From: Streptomyces anulatus
Lineage (GTDB): Bacteria > Actinomycetota > Actinomycetes > Streptomycetales > Streptomycetaceae
Length of the DNA: 64,000 nt
Direction of reading: 5' to 3'
Assembly (NCBI RefSeq): GCF_014650675.1
Contig: NZ_BMVK01000018.1
Location: 123,714-187,713, forward strand
Shown one piece after another: positions 17,801 through 25,865 of this stretch. The stretch's first letter is position 1. Every line of letters starts with the position of its first letter. Both the position numbers and the translations under genes were made by a program. The notes beneath the pieces were generated by a model. That model saw only the letters and a list, made by a program, of their open reading frames with translations, did no database searches and was not told the origin of the DNA.

Positions 17801-18413
17801 CTACGCCACCGGGGGCGCCGCCCGCATCGTCACCCTCGACGTGCACCGGCTGGCGGACGTCTTCCGTGTCACCGACCGCGACCCGGACCGCCCGGCACCG
17901 CCGGCCCCGGGGGAGTTCCGCACCAGCGGCCTCGGTGCGCTCACCGTCCTCCCGGCCGGCCGCTGGACCACCACCGGGGCTGGCAGGACCGGCCACTTCG
18001 ACCGGGACTCGACCGTGCTCTCCAGCACCGAGTACGGCGACTTCGAGCTGACCACGCTCGTCCGGTTCGGCGGCCCCGGCCCGGCGGACGGCGGCGCCGG
18101 CTCGGTCCTGCTGCGGGCCTCCGCCGACGCGGCGGACGGCTACGCGGTCAACCTGGACCCGAACCTGCGCACCGTCCGGCTCTTCCGCCGGGACGCCGGG
18201 CGGAGCACGGTCCTCGCCGAGGTACCCCTGCTCGTCCGGGGCGGGACCACGCTGCCGCTGCGCATCCGCGCCCGCTCCACCCGTATCGAGGTGCTCGTCG
18301 GCGACCGTACGGTCTTCGACACCACCGACGGAACCCATCGGCGGGGCAGGATCGGTCTGAATGTGTTCGGAGGCCGCGCCGCCTACCAGGACACCCACGT
18401 CACGGCACTCTAG
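14847..18413 (+). CDS. Exported multi-module GH32 fructan hydrolase (levanase/inulinase-like)
   Basis: A 1188-residue secreted enzyme. MSISRRALISTAGLTLL is a twin-arginine-type export signal, ending near AVAATGAA. Three successive ~160-residue beta-sandwich modules (about 45-205, 205-370, 370-530), each with a GxWxxxxxG-type opening, resemble LamG or 3-keto-glycoside-hydrolase-like folds. The GH32 catalytic domain follows: nucleophile SDPNG near 545, FRDPKVV near 665, acid/base WECPDFF near 717. A fourth sandwich module begins near 1030. GAGGAG precedes the ATG. It would cut levan or inulin outside the cell for the importer upstream. Confidence 0.87.
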   Translation: MSISRRALISTAGLTLLTPLPLIGRAVAATGAAATAPDPAAVPIPDPLALSGSWTREADGGQRAAATAGRPALALSEQRVGAVGRYTAQVTVDPGATAALVVRAAPDGTAGYAAALEPGTGRVRLHDLATGRDLAPPARADLRTGAAHRLAVVTDGPLLTVELDGAQVLTARDTAHTHGVVGLRVTGATAAFGPPAVTEVVTTTATGWRTHGGTWDATALGWHVRPEPGDGCRAVAETRAHDTEYRADLQIHDPDTTATLLLRTDAAGTTGYGIQVQPHLNRLRLYRIDGDVTLGSHETTVEPGRVYRLLVRADGPELRVRWQSDFIAPDGYAPVITATDTAHAAGRFGVAVTGGAASFENLALTDLVTDLDGWTTASGTWTPDLRGIRAEGPAALRTAPFASGDILLSADLRPAGATAVGLVVRADGRGRGGYEARIDATGVSLLDRAAGAVLTRAALPVRPFKARSTYRTEVRALGRNLAVTVDGVPVLEATVTRTTGTTTALTATGGTAHFQEVRARTPQNWFTDPHRPGHHYTQLASHTSDPNGLVHHEGEYHLFHQDSGEWAHAVSTDLLHWRHLPVALPVSDHGHTWSGSCVADTDDTSGLFGGGSGLIAYYTSYHPDKPGGNQCVRVAFSKDRGRSWEWHGPDPVVPNPGGPDGNWDFRDPKVVRDEEHGQWVMTVSGGDHIRFFTSTDLLTWDHRSSFGYGDWVTGGVWECPDFFPLPLDGDAAQVRWVLAISTGAVRRTDGSAAEYFLGDWDGAAFTTTNTPGTPLRAEAGRDYYAAMTFAGLPDGRRVQLAWLSNWDYPFSAPTGEWNGQLGLPRELTLSGLGLLQRPAPETRALRRDRTRIEDVTVGPGSPDPLAGMRGRSYEIEAEIALPASGAATEFGLRLRTNRTRHTTIGYDTGAGELFVDRTASGPADFTEHFAGRSSAPLPLTEADGERRLRVHLFMDTSAVEVFGGDGRVTLTSLLLPEPDAQGMSFYATGGAARIVTLDVHRLADVFRVTDRDPDRPAPPAPGEFRTSGLGALTVLPAGRWTTTGAGRTGHFDRDSTVLSSTEYGDFELTTLVRFGGPGPADGGAGSVLLRASADAADGYAVNLDPNLRTVRLFRRDAGRSTVLAEVPLLVRGGTTLPLRIRARSTRIEVLVGDRTVFDTTDGTHRRGRIGLNVFGGRAAYQDTHVTAL

Positions 18414-18427
18414 GAGACCCCACCCCC

Positions 18428-19360
18428 ATGCTCAACCACAGCGAACTGCTGGTCGTCGGCGAATGCGTCGCCGACATCGTCCGGCTGCCGGACCAGACCG
18501 CCCGGGTCCACCCGGGCGGCAGCCCCGCCAACGTCGCGTACGGCCTGGCCCGCCTCGGCCACCGCGCCGTCCTGCTCACCCAGCTCGGCCCCGACGGGAA
18601 CGGGCGGCTCATCCGGGAGCACCTCGCCTCCGGCGGAGTCGACGTCCGCACCGACGGCTCCACCGCCCCCACTCCGTCGGCCGCCGTCACCCTGGACGGG
18701 TCCGGGCAGGCCGGTTACGCCTTCGACGTCTCCTGGACCCTCGCCCCGGTCGCCGTCGAACCCGCCCCGGTCCATGTGCACACCGGGTCGATCGGTGCGG
18801 TGGTGGAGCCCGGGTCCACCACGGTCCTGGACATCGTGCGCGCCGCCCGGGCCACCGCGACCGTCAGCTACGACCCCAATGTGCGGCCCGCCCTCATGGG
18901 CGATCACGCGGCGGCCGTGCGCCGGGTCGAGGAGTGCGTCGGGCTGAGCGATCTGGTCAAGGCGAGCGACGAGGACCTGGAGTGGCTGTACCCCGGGGAG
19001 GATCCGGAGCGGGTCGCTGCACGCTGGCTGGGGCGCGGTCCCGCCGTCGTGCTCGTGACCCGGGGCGGCGCCGGGGCCCTGGCCGTCCTGTCCGGCGGCC
19101 CCATCACGGTCCAGGCCCCGGAGGTCGACGTCGTGGACACCGTCGGCGCGGGCGACGCGTTCATGTCGGGGACGCTCCACGCCCTCGCCGCGCACGGCCT
19201 CCTCGGCCCCGGGGCGCGTGACCGGATGCACGCCGTGGACCGGGGCACCGTCACCGACGTCCTGCGCCACGCGGTCGCCTCCGCCGCCGTGACCGTCTCC
19301 CGGGCCGGGGCCAATCCGCCCGGCGCGGACGAGCTCCGCGAGGCGCTCGCAGACAACTGA
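18428..19360 (+). CDS. PfkB family sugar kinase, probable fructokinase
   Basis: A 310-residue ribokinase/PfkB-fold kinase. The N-terminal signature region is HPGGSPANVAYGLARLG and the C-terminal signature is DTVGAGDAFMSGTL, whose Asp is the catalytic base. It lies 14 bases after the large GH32 gene and ends the fructan run, so phosphorylating the fructose released by the GH32 enzymes is the natural role. Ribose or another sugar cannot be excluded from sequence alone. Confidence 0.87.
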   Translation: MLNHSELLVVGECVADIVRLPDQTARVHPGGSPANVAYGLARLGHRAVLLTQLGPDGNGRLIREHLASGGVDVRTDGSTAPTPSAAVTLDGSGQAGYAFDVSWTLAPVAVEPAPVHVHTGSIGAVVEPGSTTVLDIVRAARATATVSYDPNVRPALMGDHAAAVRRVEECVGLSDLVKASDEDLEWLYPGEDPERVAARWLGRGPAVVLVTRGGAGALAVLSGGPITVQAPEVDVVDTVGAGDAFMSGTLHALAAHGLLGPGARDRMHAVDRGTVTDVLRHAVASAAVTVSRAGANPPGADELREALADN

Positions 19361-19460
19361 CACCACGTCATGACCCGTTCGGCGCAGTCGAACGCATCCT
19401 CGTGAGACGTTCCGCCGTTCGTCAACCGGATGCAGTACGACAACGGGAGCGGGGCAACGG

Positions 19461-20576
19461 GTGGCGAGGAGACGGACGTCCGACAGCGGTACGGAGCCGG
19501 GGACGCGGGCGGGCGTCTTAGCGGCCGGGGCGCGCACGGCGGTGCTGGAGAGCGTGGCGGGATGGGTGCCGGGGGAGCCGGTCGGCAACGACCGGCTCCC
19601 CGCGGACTGGGAGGTCGACGACGCCTGGGTACGCCGCCGCACCGGCATCGGCAGCCGGCACCGCGCCGGACCGGGCGTCGCCACCGGGGACCTCGCCTAC
19701 GAGGCGGCCTCCCGGCTGCTGGCCCGCGCCCCCGCGGCGGGCGAGGTGGACGCGGTGGTCCTCGCCACCGCCACCCCCGACCACCTCTGTCCGGGCACCG
19801 CCCCCGCGCTGGCGGCCCGGCTCGGGCTCGGCACCGTACCGGCCCTGGACATCGCCGCCGTGTGCAGCGGCTTCGTCTACGGACTGGCCGTCTGCCACGG
19901 GCTGGTCGCCTCGGGACTCTACGAGCGGGTCCTGCTGGTCGGCGCCGACGTCTACTCGACCTGGCTCGACCCGGCCGACCGCTCGGCGGGCGTCGTCTTC
20001 GGCGACGGGGCGGGCGCCGCCCTGGTGGCGGCCGGGCACTCCGGCGATCCCGGGGAACTGCTCGCGTTCGACCTGGGCAGCGACGGCACGGGCTACGACC
20101 TGATCACCGTCCCCGGCGGCGGGGCCCGCGCACGGGCGAGCGGAAAGCCGCCGGCCCTGGACGACGGGTTCTTCCGCATGCAGGGCGGCACGGTCTACCA
20201 GCACGCCGTCGAGCGGATGACCGGCTCCTGCCGGACGCTCCTGGACCGGGTCGGCTGGGACCCGGCCGAGGTCGACCGCTTCGTGCCGCACCAGGCCAAC
20301 GCCCGGATCCTGCACGCCGTCGCGGAGCGGGTCGGCATCGCGCCGCAGCGCTGCGTCACCCATGTGGAGCGGGTCGGCAACACCGGCGCCGCCTCCATCC
20401 CGCTGGCCCTGGCCGACGCGGCGGGCCGAGGCCGCCTCCGCTCCGGCGACCGGGTGCTGCTCACCGCCTTCGGGGGCGGACTGACCTGGGGTTCGGCAGC
20501 GCTGCGCTGGCCGGGGACCCCGGGGACCATTTGCACGGATTCTATGGAAGGAACACAGCATGTCGCTCCCCGCTGA
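19461..20576 (+). CDS. 3-oxoacyl-ACP synthase III (KASIII)-like enzyme
   Basis: A 371-residue thiolase-fold synthase with the full KASIII triad: Cys near 135 in AAVCSGF, His near 277 in PHQAN, Asn near 307 in VGNTGAAS. It is long for FabH (usually ~330) through an N-terminal basic extension and a C-terminal tail past the usual FGGGLTWGSAALRW end. The GTG at 19461 lies after GGGAGCGGGG; later in-frame starts are possible. It overlaps the next synthase by 17 bases, so the two are translationally linked. It probably primes acyl chains in the 19461-25500 cluster. Confidence 0.87.
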   Translation: MARRRTSDSGTEPGTRAGVLAAGARTAVLESVAGWVPGEPVGNDRLPADWEVDDAWVRRRTGIGSRHRAGPGVATGDLAYEAASRLLARAPAAGEVDAVVLATATPDHLCPGTAPALAARLGLGTVPALDIAAVCSGFVYGLAVCHGLVASGLYERVLLVGADVYSTWLDPADRSAGVVFGDGAGAALVAAGHSGDPGELLAFDLGSDGTGYDLITVPGGGARARASGKPPALDDGFFRMQGGTVYQHAVERMTGSCRTLLDRVGWDPAEVDRFVPHQANARILHAVAERVGIAPQRCVTHVERVGNTGAASIPLALADAAGRGRLRSGDRVLLTAFGGGLTWGSAALRWPGTPGTICTDSMEGTQHVAPR

Positions 20577-21816
20577 TCAGGGCACCGAGGCCGGAGCCGG
20601 CACCGCCATCGCGGTGACGGGTGTTGGCCTGGTGACACCCGCAGGGGCGGACGAGCACAGCTTCTGGGAGAGGCTGTGCTCCGGGCACTCCACCGCCCGG
20701 CGGTGCGAGGAACTGGCCGGTCTGCCGGTCGACTTCGCCTGTCCGGTCGACGGCATCGACCTGGACGCGGCGGTGGGCGGCCGGTCGGTGTGGCGGATGG
20801 CCCGGTTCGTGAAGCTGGCACTGGTGGCCGCCCGGCAGGCCGTCGCCGACGCCGGCCTCGACCCGGCACGGTGGGACGGCAGCCGGGTCGGGGTGGTCCT
20901 CGGCGTGGGCGTCGGCGGCGTCTCCGTCCTGGTGGACAACGCGGCCAAGCTGGCGGCCTCGGGCCCCGAGGCGGTCTCCCCGCTGCTCGTCCCGATGATG
21001 ATTCCCAACGCGGCGGCGGGCGAGGTCGCCATCGCCCTGAAGGCGGGCGGCCCGAGCCTCGCCCCCGCCACCGCCTGCGCCTCCGGGGCCACCGCGGTCG
21101 CCGTCGCCCGCGATCTGCTGCTCGGCGGCAGCTGCGACGTGGTGGTGGCGGGCGGCGCGGAGTCGGTGCTGACCCCGCTGGTGGTCACCGCCTTCGCCCG
21201 GATGGGCGCGCTCTCCACCCGCAACGGCGACCCGGCGGGCGCGTCCCGCCCGTTCGCCGCCGACCGGGACGGCTTCGTCATCGGCGAGGGCGCCGCCATG
21301 CTCGTCCTGGAGCGTGAGGCGGGGGCCCGTGCCCGGGGCGGCCGCCCGCGTGCCCTGCTCACCGGGGCGGGGTCCAGCACGGACGCCCACCACCCCACCG
21401 CCCCGGCCCCCGACGGGTACGGCGCCCAGCGGGCGGTCCAGGCGGCGCTCGACCAGGCGGGCTGGACGCCGTCCGACGTCGACCACATCAACGCCCACGG
21501 CACCTCCACGCCCCTCAACGACGCCATGGAGACCACGCTCATCTCCCGGCTCTTCCCGCACCGGCCGCCGGTGACCGCGCCCAAGGGCGTCGTAGGCCAC
21601 ACCCTGGCGGCGGCGGGCGCGATCGAGGCGGTGGCCACCGTCCTGACGCTGGAACGTTCCGTCGTCCCGCCGATCGCCAACCTGGACGCGCTCCCCGACG
21701 CCTTCCCGCTCGACTGCGTGACCAAGGAGCCGCGCCACCAGCGGGTCGAGACGGCGCTGAGCCACTCCTTCGGCTTCGGCGGCCACAACGTCGCCCTCGC
21801 CTTCCAACGCGCCTGA
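20560..21816 (+). CDS. 3-oxoacyl-ACP synthase II (FabF/KASII)-like enzyme, first copy
   Basis: A 418-residue condensing enzyme with Cys near 173 in TACASGA, His near 313 in NAHGTST and His near 347 in GVVGHTL. All three catalytic residues are present, so it is not a chain-length factor lacking the Cys. It is clearly paralogous to the synthase at 24277: both share a VDFAC...GIDLD.AVGGR block near residue 55-75 that ordinary FabF does not have in this form. GGAAGGAAC precedes the ATG. It elongates acyl-ACP, presumably using the ACP at 24005. Confidence 0.88.
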   Translation: MSLPADQGTEAGAGTAIAVTGVGLVTPAGADEHSFWERLCSGHSTARRCEELAGLPVDFACPVDGIDLDAAVGGRSVWRMARFVKLALVAARQAVADAGLDPARWDGSRVGVVLGVGVGGVSVLVDNAAKLAASGPEAVSPLLVPMMIPNAAAGEVAIALKAGGPSLAPATACASGATAVAVARDLLLGGSCDVVVAGGAESVLTPLVVTAFARMGALSTRNGDPAGASRPFAADRDGFVIGEGAAMLVLEREAGARARGGRPRALLTGAGSSTDAHHPTAPAPDGYGAQRAVQAALDQAGWTPSDVDHINAHGTSTPLNDAMETTLISRLFPHRPPVTAPKGVVGHTLAAAGAIEAVATVLTLERSVVPPIANLDALPDAFPLDCVTKEPRHQRVETALSHSFGFGGHNVALAFQRA

Positions 21817-21834
21817 TCCACAGGGGCATTTCGG

Positions 21835-21858
21835 GACGGCGAGGGTGTCCTCGCCGTT
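21835..21858 (+). terminator. Hairpin terminator after the first KASII gene
   Basis: ACGGCGAGG and CCTCGCCGT pair around GTGT to give a nine-base-pair stem 20 bases past the stop codon, followed by TCCTTGAT. It would end or weaken transcription between the KASII and acyl-CoA oxidase-like genes. Confidence 0.55.
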
Positions 21859-21889
21859 CCTTGATCGTTACTGTGTTGTGACCGTAATC

Positions 21890-23899
21890 ATGAACGACGC
21901 GGCCCCGCCGTCCACGAACGACCTGCTCACCGCGGTGCTCTTCGGACCGAACTTCCGCCGGGAACACGGTTTCTGGCGCCGGCTGCTCACAACAGAACCG
22001 TTTCGCCGTCCCGATGGCGGCACCCCCGACGAACGACTCGCCCTCTCCTACCACCGGCTGCGGATCCTCAACAACGCACTCGACAGCGGCGCGAGGCTGG
22101 CCGCCGACCCCCGGGCGCTGGCCGCCCTGCACGAGTGGCTCGGCCCCGTCGACCCCGCGCTGACCACCGTGGCGGGCATCCACTACAACCTCTTCCTCGG
22201 CAGCCTCCTCGACCACGACGCGGGCACACTCCGCGACTTGTCGGACTTCCTCGCCCTGCGGCGCGTGGGCACCTTCCTCTGTACGGAGGTGGCGCACGGC
22301 AACGACGCGGCGGCCATCGAGACGACCGCGACGTACGACCGCGAACGCGACGGCTTCGTGCTGCACACCCCGCACGCCGGGGCGCAGAAGTTCATGCCCA
22401 ACACCAGCCCCGCAGGAGGTCCCAAGTCCGGTGTCGTGGCGGCCCGGCTGCTCGTCGACGGCGCCGACCACGGGGTCTTCCTCTTCCTCGTCCCGCTCAC
22501 CGACGCCCATCGCGCCCTGCCCGGTGTCCGGGTGCGGCGGCTGCCCGCCCGGATGGGTTCCCCGGTCGACCACTGCCTGACCTCCTTCGACCGCCGCTTC
22601 GTCCCGCGCGACGCGCTGCTCGCCGGACAGCAGGGACGGATCGGGGACGACGGGCGGTTCCGCAGCGAAGTCCCCAACCGCAGAAGGCGGTTCCTCGCCT
22701 CCATCGGCCGGGTCACCCCCGGAAAGCTCTCCATGAGCGCCTGCGCGGTCGGCTCAGCCCGGGTCACCCTGGCCATCGCCGTCCGCTACGCCGGCCACCG
22801 GATGATCTCCGGATCGCGCGCCGTGCGGCGGATCCCGGTGTACGCGCACCGCACCCACCACGGGCCGCTGGCCGGGGCGATGGCCACCGTCTACGCGATG
22901 AGCCTGCTGCACCGCAGGGCCCTGGACCGCTGGGAGTCGGCCCCGGAGTCCGACCGGGACGAGGCGGAACGCCTGGTGGCCGTCGCCAAGGGGTGGATCA
23001 CCTGGCAGGCGCGCGCCGTCATCGTCGAGTGCCGCGAACGGTGCGGCGCCCAGGGGCTCCTGGAGAACAACGGCATGACCGAACTGTTCACCGGCATCGA
23101 GGGCGCGATCACCGCCGAGGGCGACAACCTCGCCGTGCACGCCAAGGCCGCCGCCGAGATGCTGTTCAGCGCCACCGTCCGGGAACCGGCCCCGGAAGGC
23201 CCCGGCGATACGGACGATCCCGCCTTCCTCGGGGGGCTGTTCGCGGCCGTGGAGGACCTCTGGTTCGCCCGCGCCCGCGAGCGGATGGCCGCCGCCCCGC
23301 CCGGCGACCCGCTCGGCCGGTGGAACGCCGCCTCCTCGGCCGCGCTGCGCGGCGTCGAGGCACACGCCTACCGGCAGGCCGACGAAGCGTACGCCGAGGC
23401 CGTCGCCGCCCTGCCCGATGGCGCTGCGCGCGAACGGCTGACCGAGCTGCGCAGGCTCTTCGCGCTCCGGTGGATCGCCCGCAACAGCGGCGACCTGCTC
23501 GCATCCGGACGGCTGACCGCCGATCAGGTCACCTTTCTGCCCGACGCGGTGGAGGACGCGGTCGCCGTCGTGGCCGAACACACCCCCGCCCTGGTGGAAT
23601 CCTTCGCGCTGCCCGAGCGGTTGATGTCGGACTGGCCGATCGCCGGACCCGGTTACGCGGACGTCTACGACGACCCCGAGGGGTCCTGGCACCGGGGCCG
23701 CCGGGTGGGGATCCGGGGCCGCGCGGCGGAGTTCCGGCGGCCCGTCTGCGGCAGCAGGAGGCGCCCGCTGCGCGAAAAGGTGGCGGCGCTCGGCACCCGC
23801 GGCGTCCTGCTGGCGTACTGGGGAACCACCTCCGTGCTCTCCCGATGGTTCGAGAAGCCGCAGGTGAGCGTTGACGAATCGGTTCACCCGAAGGCGTAA
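21890..23899 (+). CDS. Acyl-CoA oxidase/dehydrogenase-like flavoprotein
   Basis: About 669 residues, the length of peroxisome-type acyl-CoA oxidases rather than bacterial dehydrogenases (~380). FLCTEVAHGNDAAAIETTA is the flavin/substrate segment of that family. AEGDNLAVHAKAAAEML carries the likely catalytic Glu of the EGDN motif. A C-terminal helical domain follows. The expected reaction is alpha,beta-desaturation of an acyl thioester. The start is uncertain: ATG at 21890 and GTG at 21878 are both in frame and neither has a clear Shine-Dalgarno. Set between condensing enzymes, it probably installs a double bond in the product. Confidence 0.82.
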   Translation: MNDAAPPSTNDLLTAVLFGPNFRREHGFWRRLLTTEPFRRPDGGTPDERLALSYHRLRILNNALDSGARLAADPRALAALHEWLGPVDPALTTVAGIHYNLFLGSLLDHDAGTLRDLSDFLALRRVGTFLCTEVAHGNDAAAIETTATYDRERDGFVLHTPHAGAQKFMPNTSPAGGPKSGVVAARLLVDGADHGVFLFLVPLTDAHRALPGVRVRRLPARMGSPVDHCLTSFDRRFVPRDALLAGQQGRIGDDGRFRSEVPNRRRRFLASIGRVTPGKLSMSACAVGSARVTLAIAVRYAGHRMISGSRAVRRIPVYAHRTHHGPLAGAMATVYAMSLLHRRALDRWESAPESDRDEAERLVAVAKGWITWQARAVIVECRERCGAQGLLENNGMTELFTGIEGAITAEGDNLAVHAKAAAEMLFSATVREPAPEGPGDTDDPAFLGGLFAAVEDLWFARARERMAAAPPGDPLGRWNAASSAALRGVEAHAYRQADEAYAEAVAALPDGAARERLTELRRLFALRWIARNSGDLLASGRLTADQVTFLPDAVEDAVAVVAEHTPALVESFALPERLMSDWPIAGPGYADVYDDPEGSWHRGRRVGIRGRAAEFRRPVCGSRRRPLREKVAALGTRGVLLAYWGTTSVLSRWFEKPQVSVDESVHPKA

Positions 23900-24004
23900 C
23901 CGGAGGATCGTCATCCAGTTACATCGGGCGGTGGGCCATCGCGTTCACGGACCCGCCGCGCAGCACGAAGCCAAGCCGATGAGACGCCGATGAGAGGAAC
24001 CACC

Positions 24005-24280
24005 ATGAGGACCATCCACCCCAAGATCACCGAGGTGCTGACCGGGACGTTCAAGGTGCCCGCCGCCGAGATCCTGCCGGAGTCCACCATGGACAGCCTG
24101 GAGATGGACTCCCTCGCGGTCGCCGAGTTCGCCGTCGTCATCAAGGAGACCCTGGGCGTCGACGCGGACTCGGAGAAGCTGTACAAGGACGCGACGCTGG
24201 CCGACATCACCGCGTACATCGACGCGGCCGTCGGCAGCGCGGCGGCCGAGGCCACGGTGCCGGTGAGCAACACCCGATGA
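24005..24280 (+). CDS. Acyl carrier protein
   Basis: A 91-residue acyl carrier protein. The phosphopantetheine serine is Ser36 in MDSLAVAEF, within helix II as usual; a second DSL five residues earlier is a sequence echo. AGAGGAAC precedes the ATG. Its stop overlaps the ATG of the second KASII (ATGA), so carrier and synthase are coupled. It is distinct from a housekeeping FabD-FabH-AcpP-FabF arrangement and probably dedicated to this cluster. Confidence 0.9.
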   Translation: MRTIHPKITEVLTGTFKVPAAEILPESTMDSLEMDSLAVAEFAVVIKETLGVDADSEKLYKDATLADITAYIDAAVGSAAAEATVPVSNTR

Positions 24281-25500
24281 AGCGACCCGCCATCGCCGTC
24301 ACCGGGCTGGGCATGATCACCCCGGTCGGCCACACCACCGACACCACCTGGGACGGAGTCTGCGCGGGTGTGTCGCCCGCCCGTACCGTCCCCGAACTGC
24401 TGGGCTGCGAAGTCGACTTCGCCTGTACGGTCTCCGGCATCGACCTCGACGACGCGGTCGGCGGCCGGACCGCGTACCGGATGGGCCGGTACGTCAAGTT
24501 CGCGCTCCTCGCCGCCCGGGAAGCGGTCGCCGACGCCGGGCTCGACCCGGCGCACTGGGACGGCGCCCGGGTCGCCGTCGTCGTCGGCACCAGCAGCGGA
24601 GGATCCGCGGGACTGACCGAACAGGCCGTCGCCCTGGAGCGGCGGGGCCCCGGGGCCACCTCGCCCTCGGGCATCCTGCTGACCATCCCGAACATGCCCG
24701 CGGCCGAGATCGCCATCGGGATGAGGGCCACCGGCCCCAGCCTGGCGCCGTGCACGGCCTGTTCGTCCGGGGTGACCGCGCTGTCGGTGGCCCGGGACAT
24801 GCTGACGCTGGGCCAGTGCGACATCGCCATCGCCGGGGCCACCGAGTCGATCGTGTTCCCGGTCGCCATGACCGGCTTCGCCCGCTCCGGCGCGGCAGCG
24901 CTGCGGGACGGCGACCCCGCCCGCCTCTGCCGCCCCTTCGCGGCGGACCGGGCCGGGATCGTCATGGGCGAGGGCGCGGCCATCATGGTCCTGGAGCGGG
25001 CGGATGAGGCCCGTGCGAGAGGCGCCGTCCCCCGGGCGCTGATCGCGGGCGCGGGCGCCACCACCGACGCTCATCACCCCACCAGCCCCCACCCGTCCGG
25101 GGACGTCGCACGGGCGGCGGTCGACGCCGCGCTGCGCGACGCGGGCTGGCGTGCCGAGGACGTCGACCACGTCAACGCGCACGGGACGTCGACCCCCCTC
25201 AACGACGCCACCGAAGCCGCCCTCATCGGCCGGTCCTATCCGCACCGGCCGCCCGTCACCGCCCCCAAGGGCGTGCTGGGCCACTGCATGGGGGCGGCCG
25301 GCGCCATCGAGGCGGGCCTGACGATCCTCACGCTCCAGCACGGAGTGGTCCCCCCGATCGCGAACCTGGACGCCCCCGAGCCCGGGTTCGACATCGACTG
25401 CGTCACCAAGGTCCCGCGCGAGGTGCCCGTACGGCGGGCGGTCAGCCACTCCTTCGGCTTCGGCGGCCAGAACGCGGTGATCGCCCTCCAGGCTCCGTAA
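24277..25500 (+). CDS. 3-oxoacyl-ACP synthase II (FabF/KASII)-like enzyme, second copy
   Basis: A 407-residue condensing enzyme. Cys near 162 sits in TACSSGV, with His in NAHGTST and His in GVLGHCM, so the catalytic triad is complete. It is closely related to the enzyme at 20560 but starts directly with the fold (KRPAIAVTGLGMITPVG), without the extra N-terminal leader. Translationally coupled to the ACP. Two active KASII paralogues could pair as a heterodimer or act at different chain lengths; the sequence does not decide. Confidence 0.88.
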   Translation: MKRPAIAVTGLGMITPVGHTTDTTWDGVCAGVSPARTVPELLGCEVDFACTVSGIDLDDAVGGRTAYRMGRYVKFALLAAREAVADAGLDPAHWDGARVAVVVGTSSGGSAGLTEQAVALERRGPGATSPSGILLTIPNMPAAEIAIGMRATGPSLAPCTACSSGVTALSVARDMLTLGQCDIAIAGATESIVFPVAMTGFARSGAAALRDGDPARLCRPFAADRAGIVMGEGAAIMVLERADEARARGAVPRALIAGAGATTDAHHPTSPHPSGDVARAAVDAALRDAGWRAEDVDHVNAHGTSTPLNDATEAALIGRSYPHRPPVTAPKGVLGHCMGAAGAIEAGLTILTLQHGVVPPIANLDAPEPGFDIDCVTKVPREVPVRRAVSHSFGFGGQNAVIALQAP

Positions 25501-25623
25501 CCCCCGGGCCCCGAAGCCCTGGCGGACCCCGCCGGGCCGGTGCGGCGGGCCGATCCCGCGCCGCACCGGCCCCGCGTACAGCCGCCCGCCGCACCGCCTC
25601 CGACCAGCCCGAAGACGCGTGAT

Positions 25624-25797
25624 AGCTTGCCGGGGCCAGTCGAACCCCACGACGGGGTCAGGGAATCCGGTGCGAATCCGGAACTGACGCGCAGCGGTGA
25701 GGGGGACGGGCGGGGCCACGGCCACTGGAGCACGGATGTGCTCCGGGAAGGCGTCCCGCCCGGACGAACCCGAGTCCGAAGACCTGCTGGCGCCCGC
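25624..25797 (+). promoter_or_regulatory. Cobalamin (adenosylcobalamin) riboswitch
   Basis: The conserved B12-element parts occur in order: CAGGGAATCCGGTGCGAATCCGG read as two blocks from 25659, ACTGACGCGCAGCGGTGAG at 25683, GCCACTGGAGCA at 25720, GGGAAGGCGTC at 25745, and AGTCCGAAGACCTGCTGGC at 25773. It lies about 70 bases ahead of the corrinoid-type binding protein at 25866. When bound to adenosylcobalamin, such elements turn off downstream transporters. Limits are approximate to about ten bases. Confidence 0.9.
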
Positions 25798-25865
25798 GCC
25801 CGCACCGTGGCACGGGAACCGTACGACGGGCTCCGCGGCTGGGCCCAGAGACACCGAGGTCCTTC

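Noticed and set aside
20560..25500. Idea that one KASII is a chain-length factor of an aromatic type II polyketide synthase
   Set aside because: Both proteins keep the active-site Cys (TACASG and TACSSG) and both His residues. There is no cyclase, aromatase or ketoreductase nearby.
24277..25500. Housekeeping fabD-fabH-acpP-fabF operon
   Set aside because: No malonyl transferase is present, the ACP lies after an acyl-CoA oxidase-like gene, and two related KASII copies occur. The order differs from the primary operon of Streptomyces.
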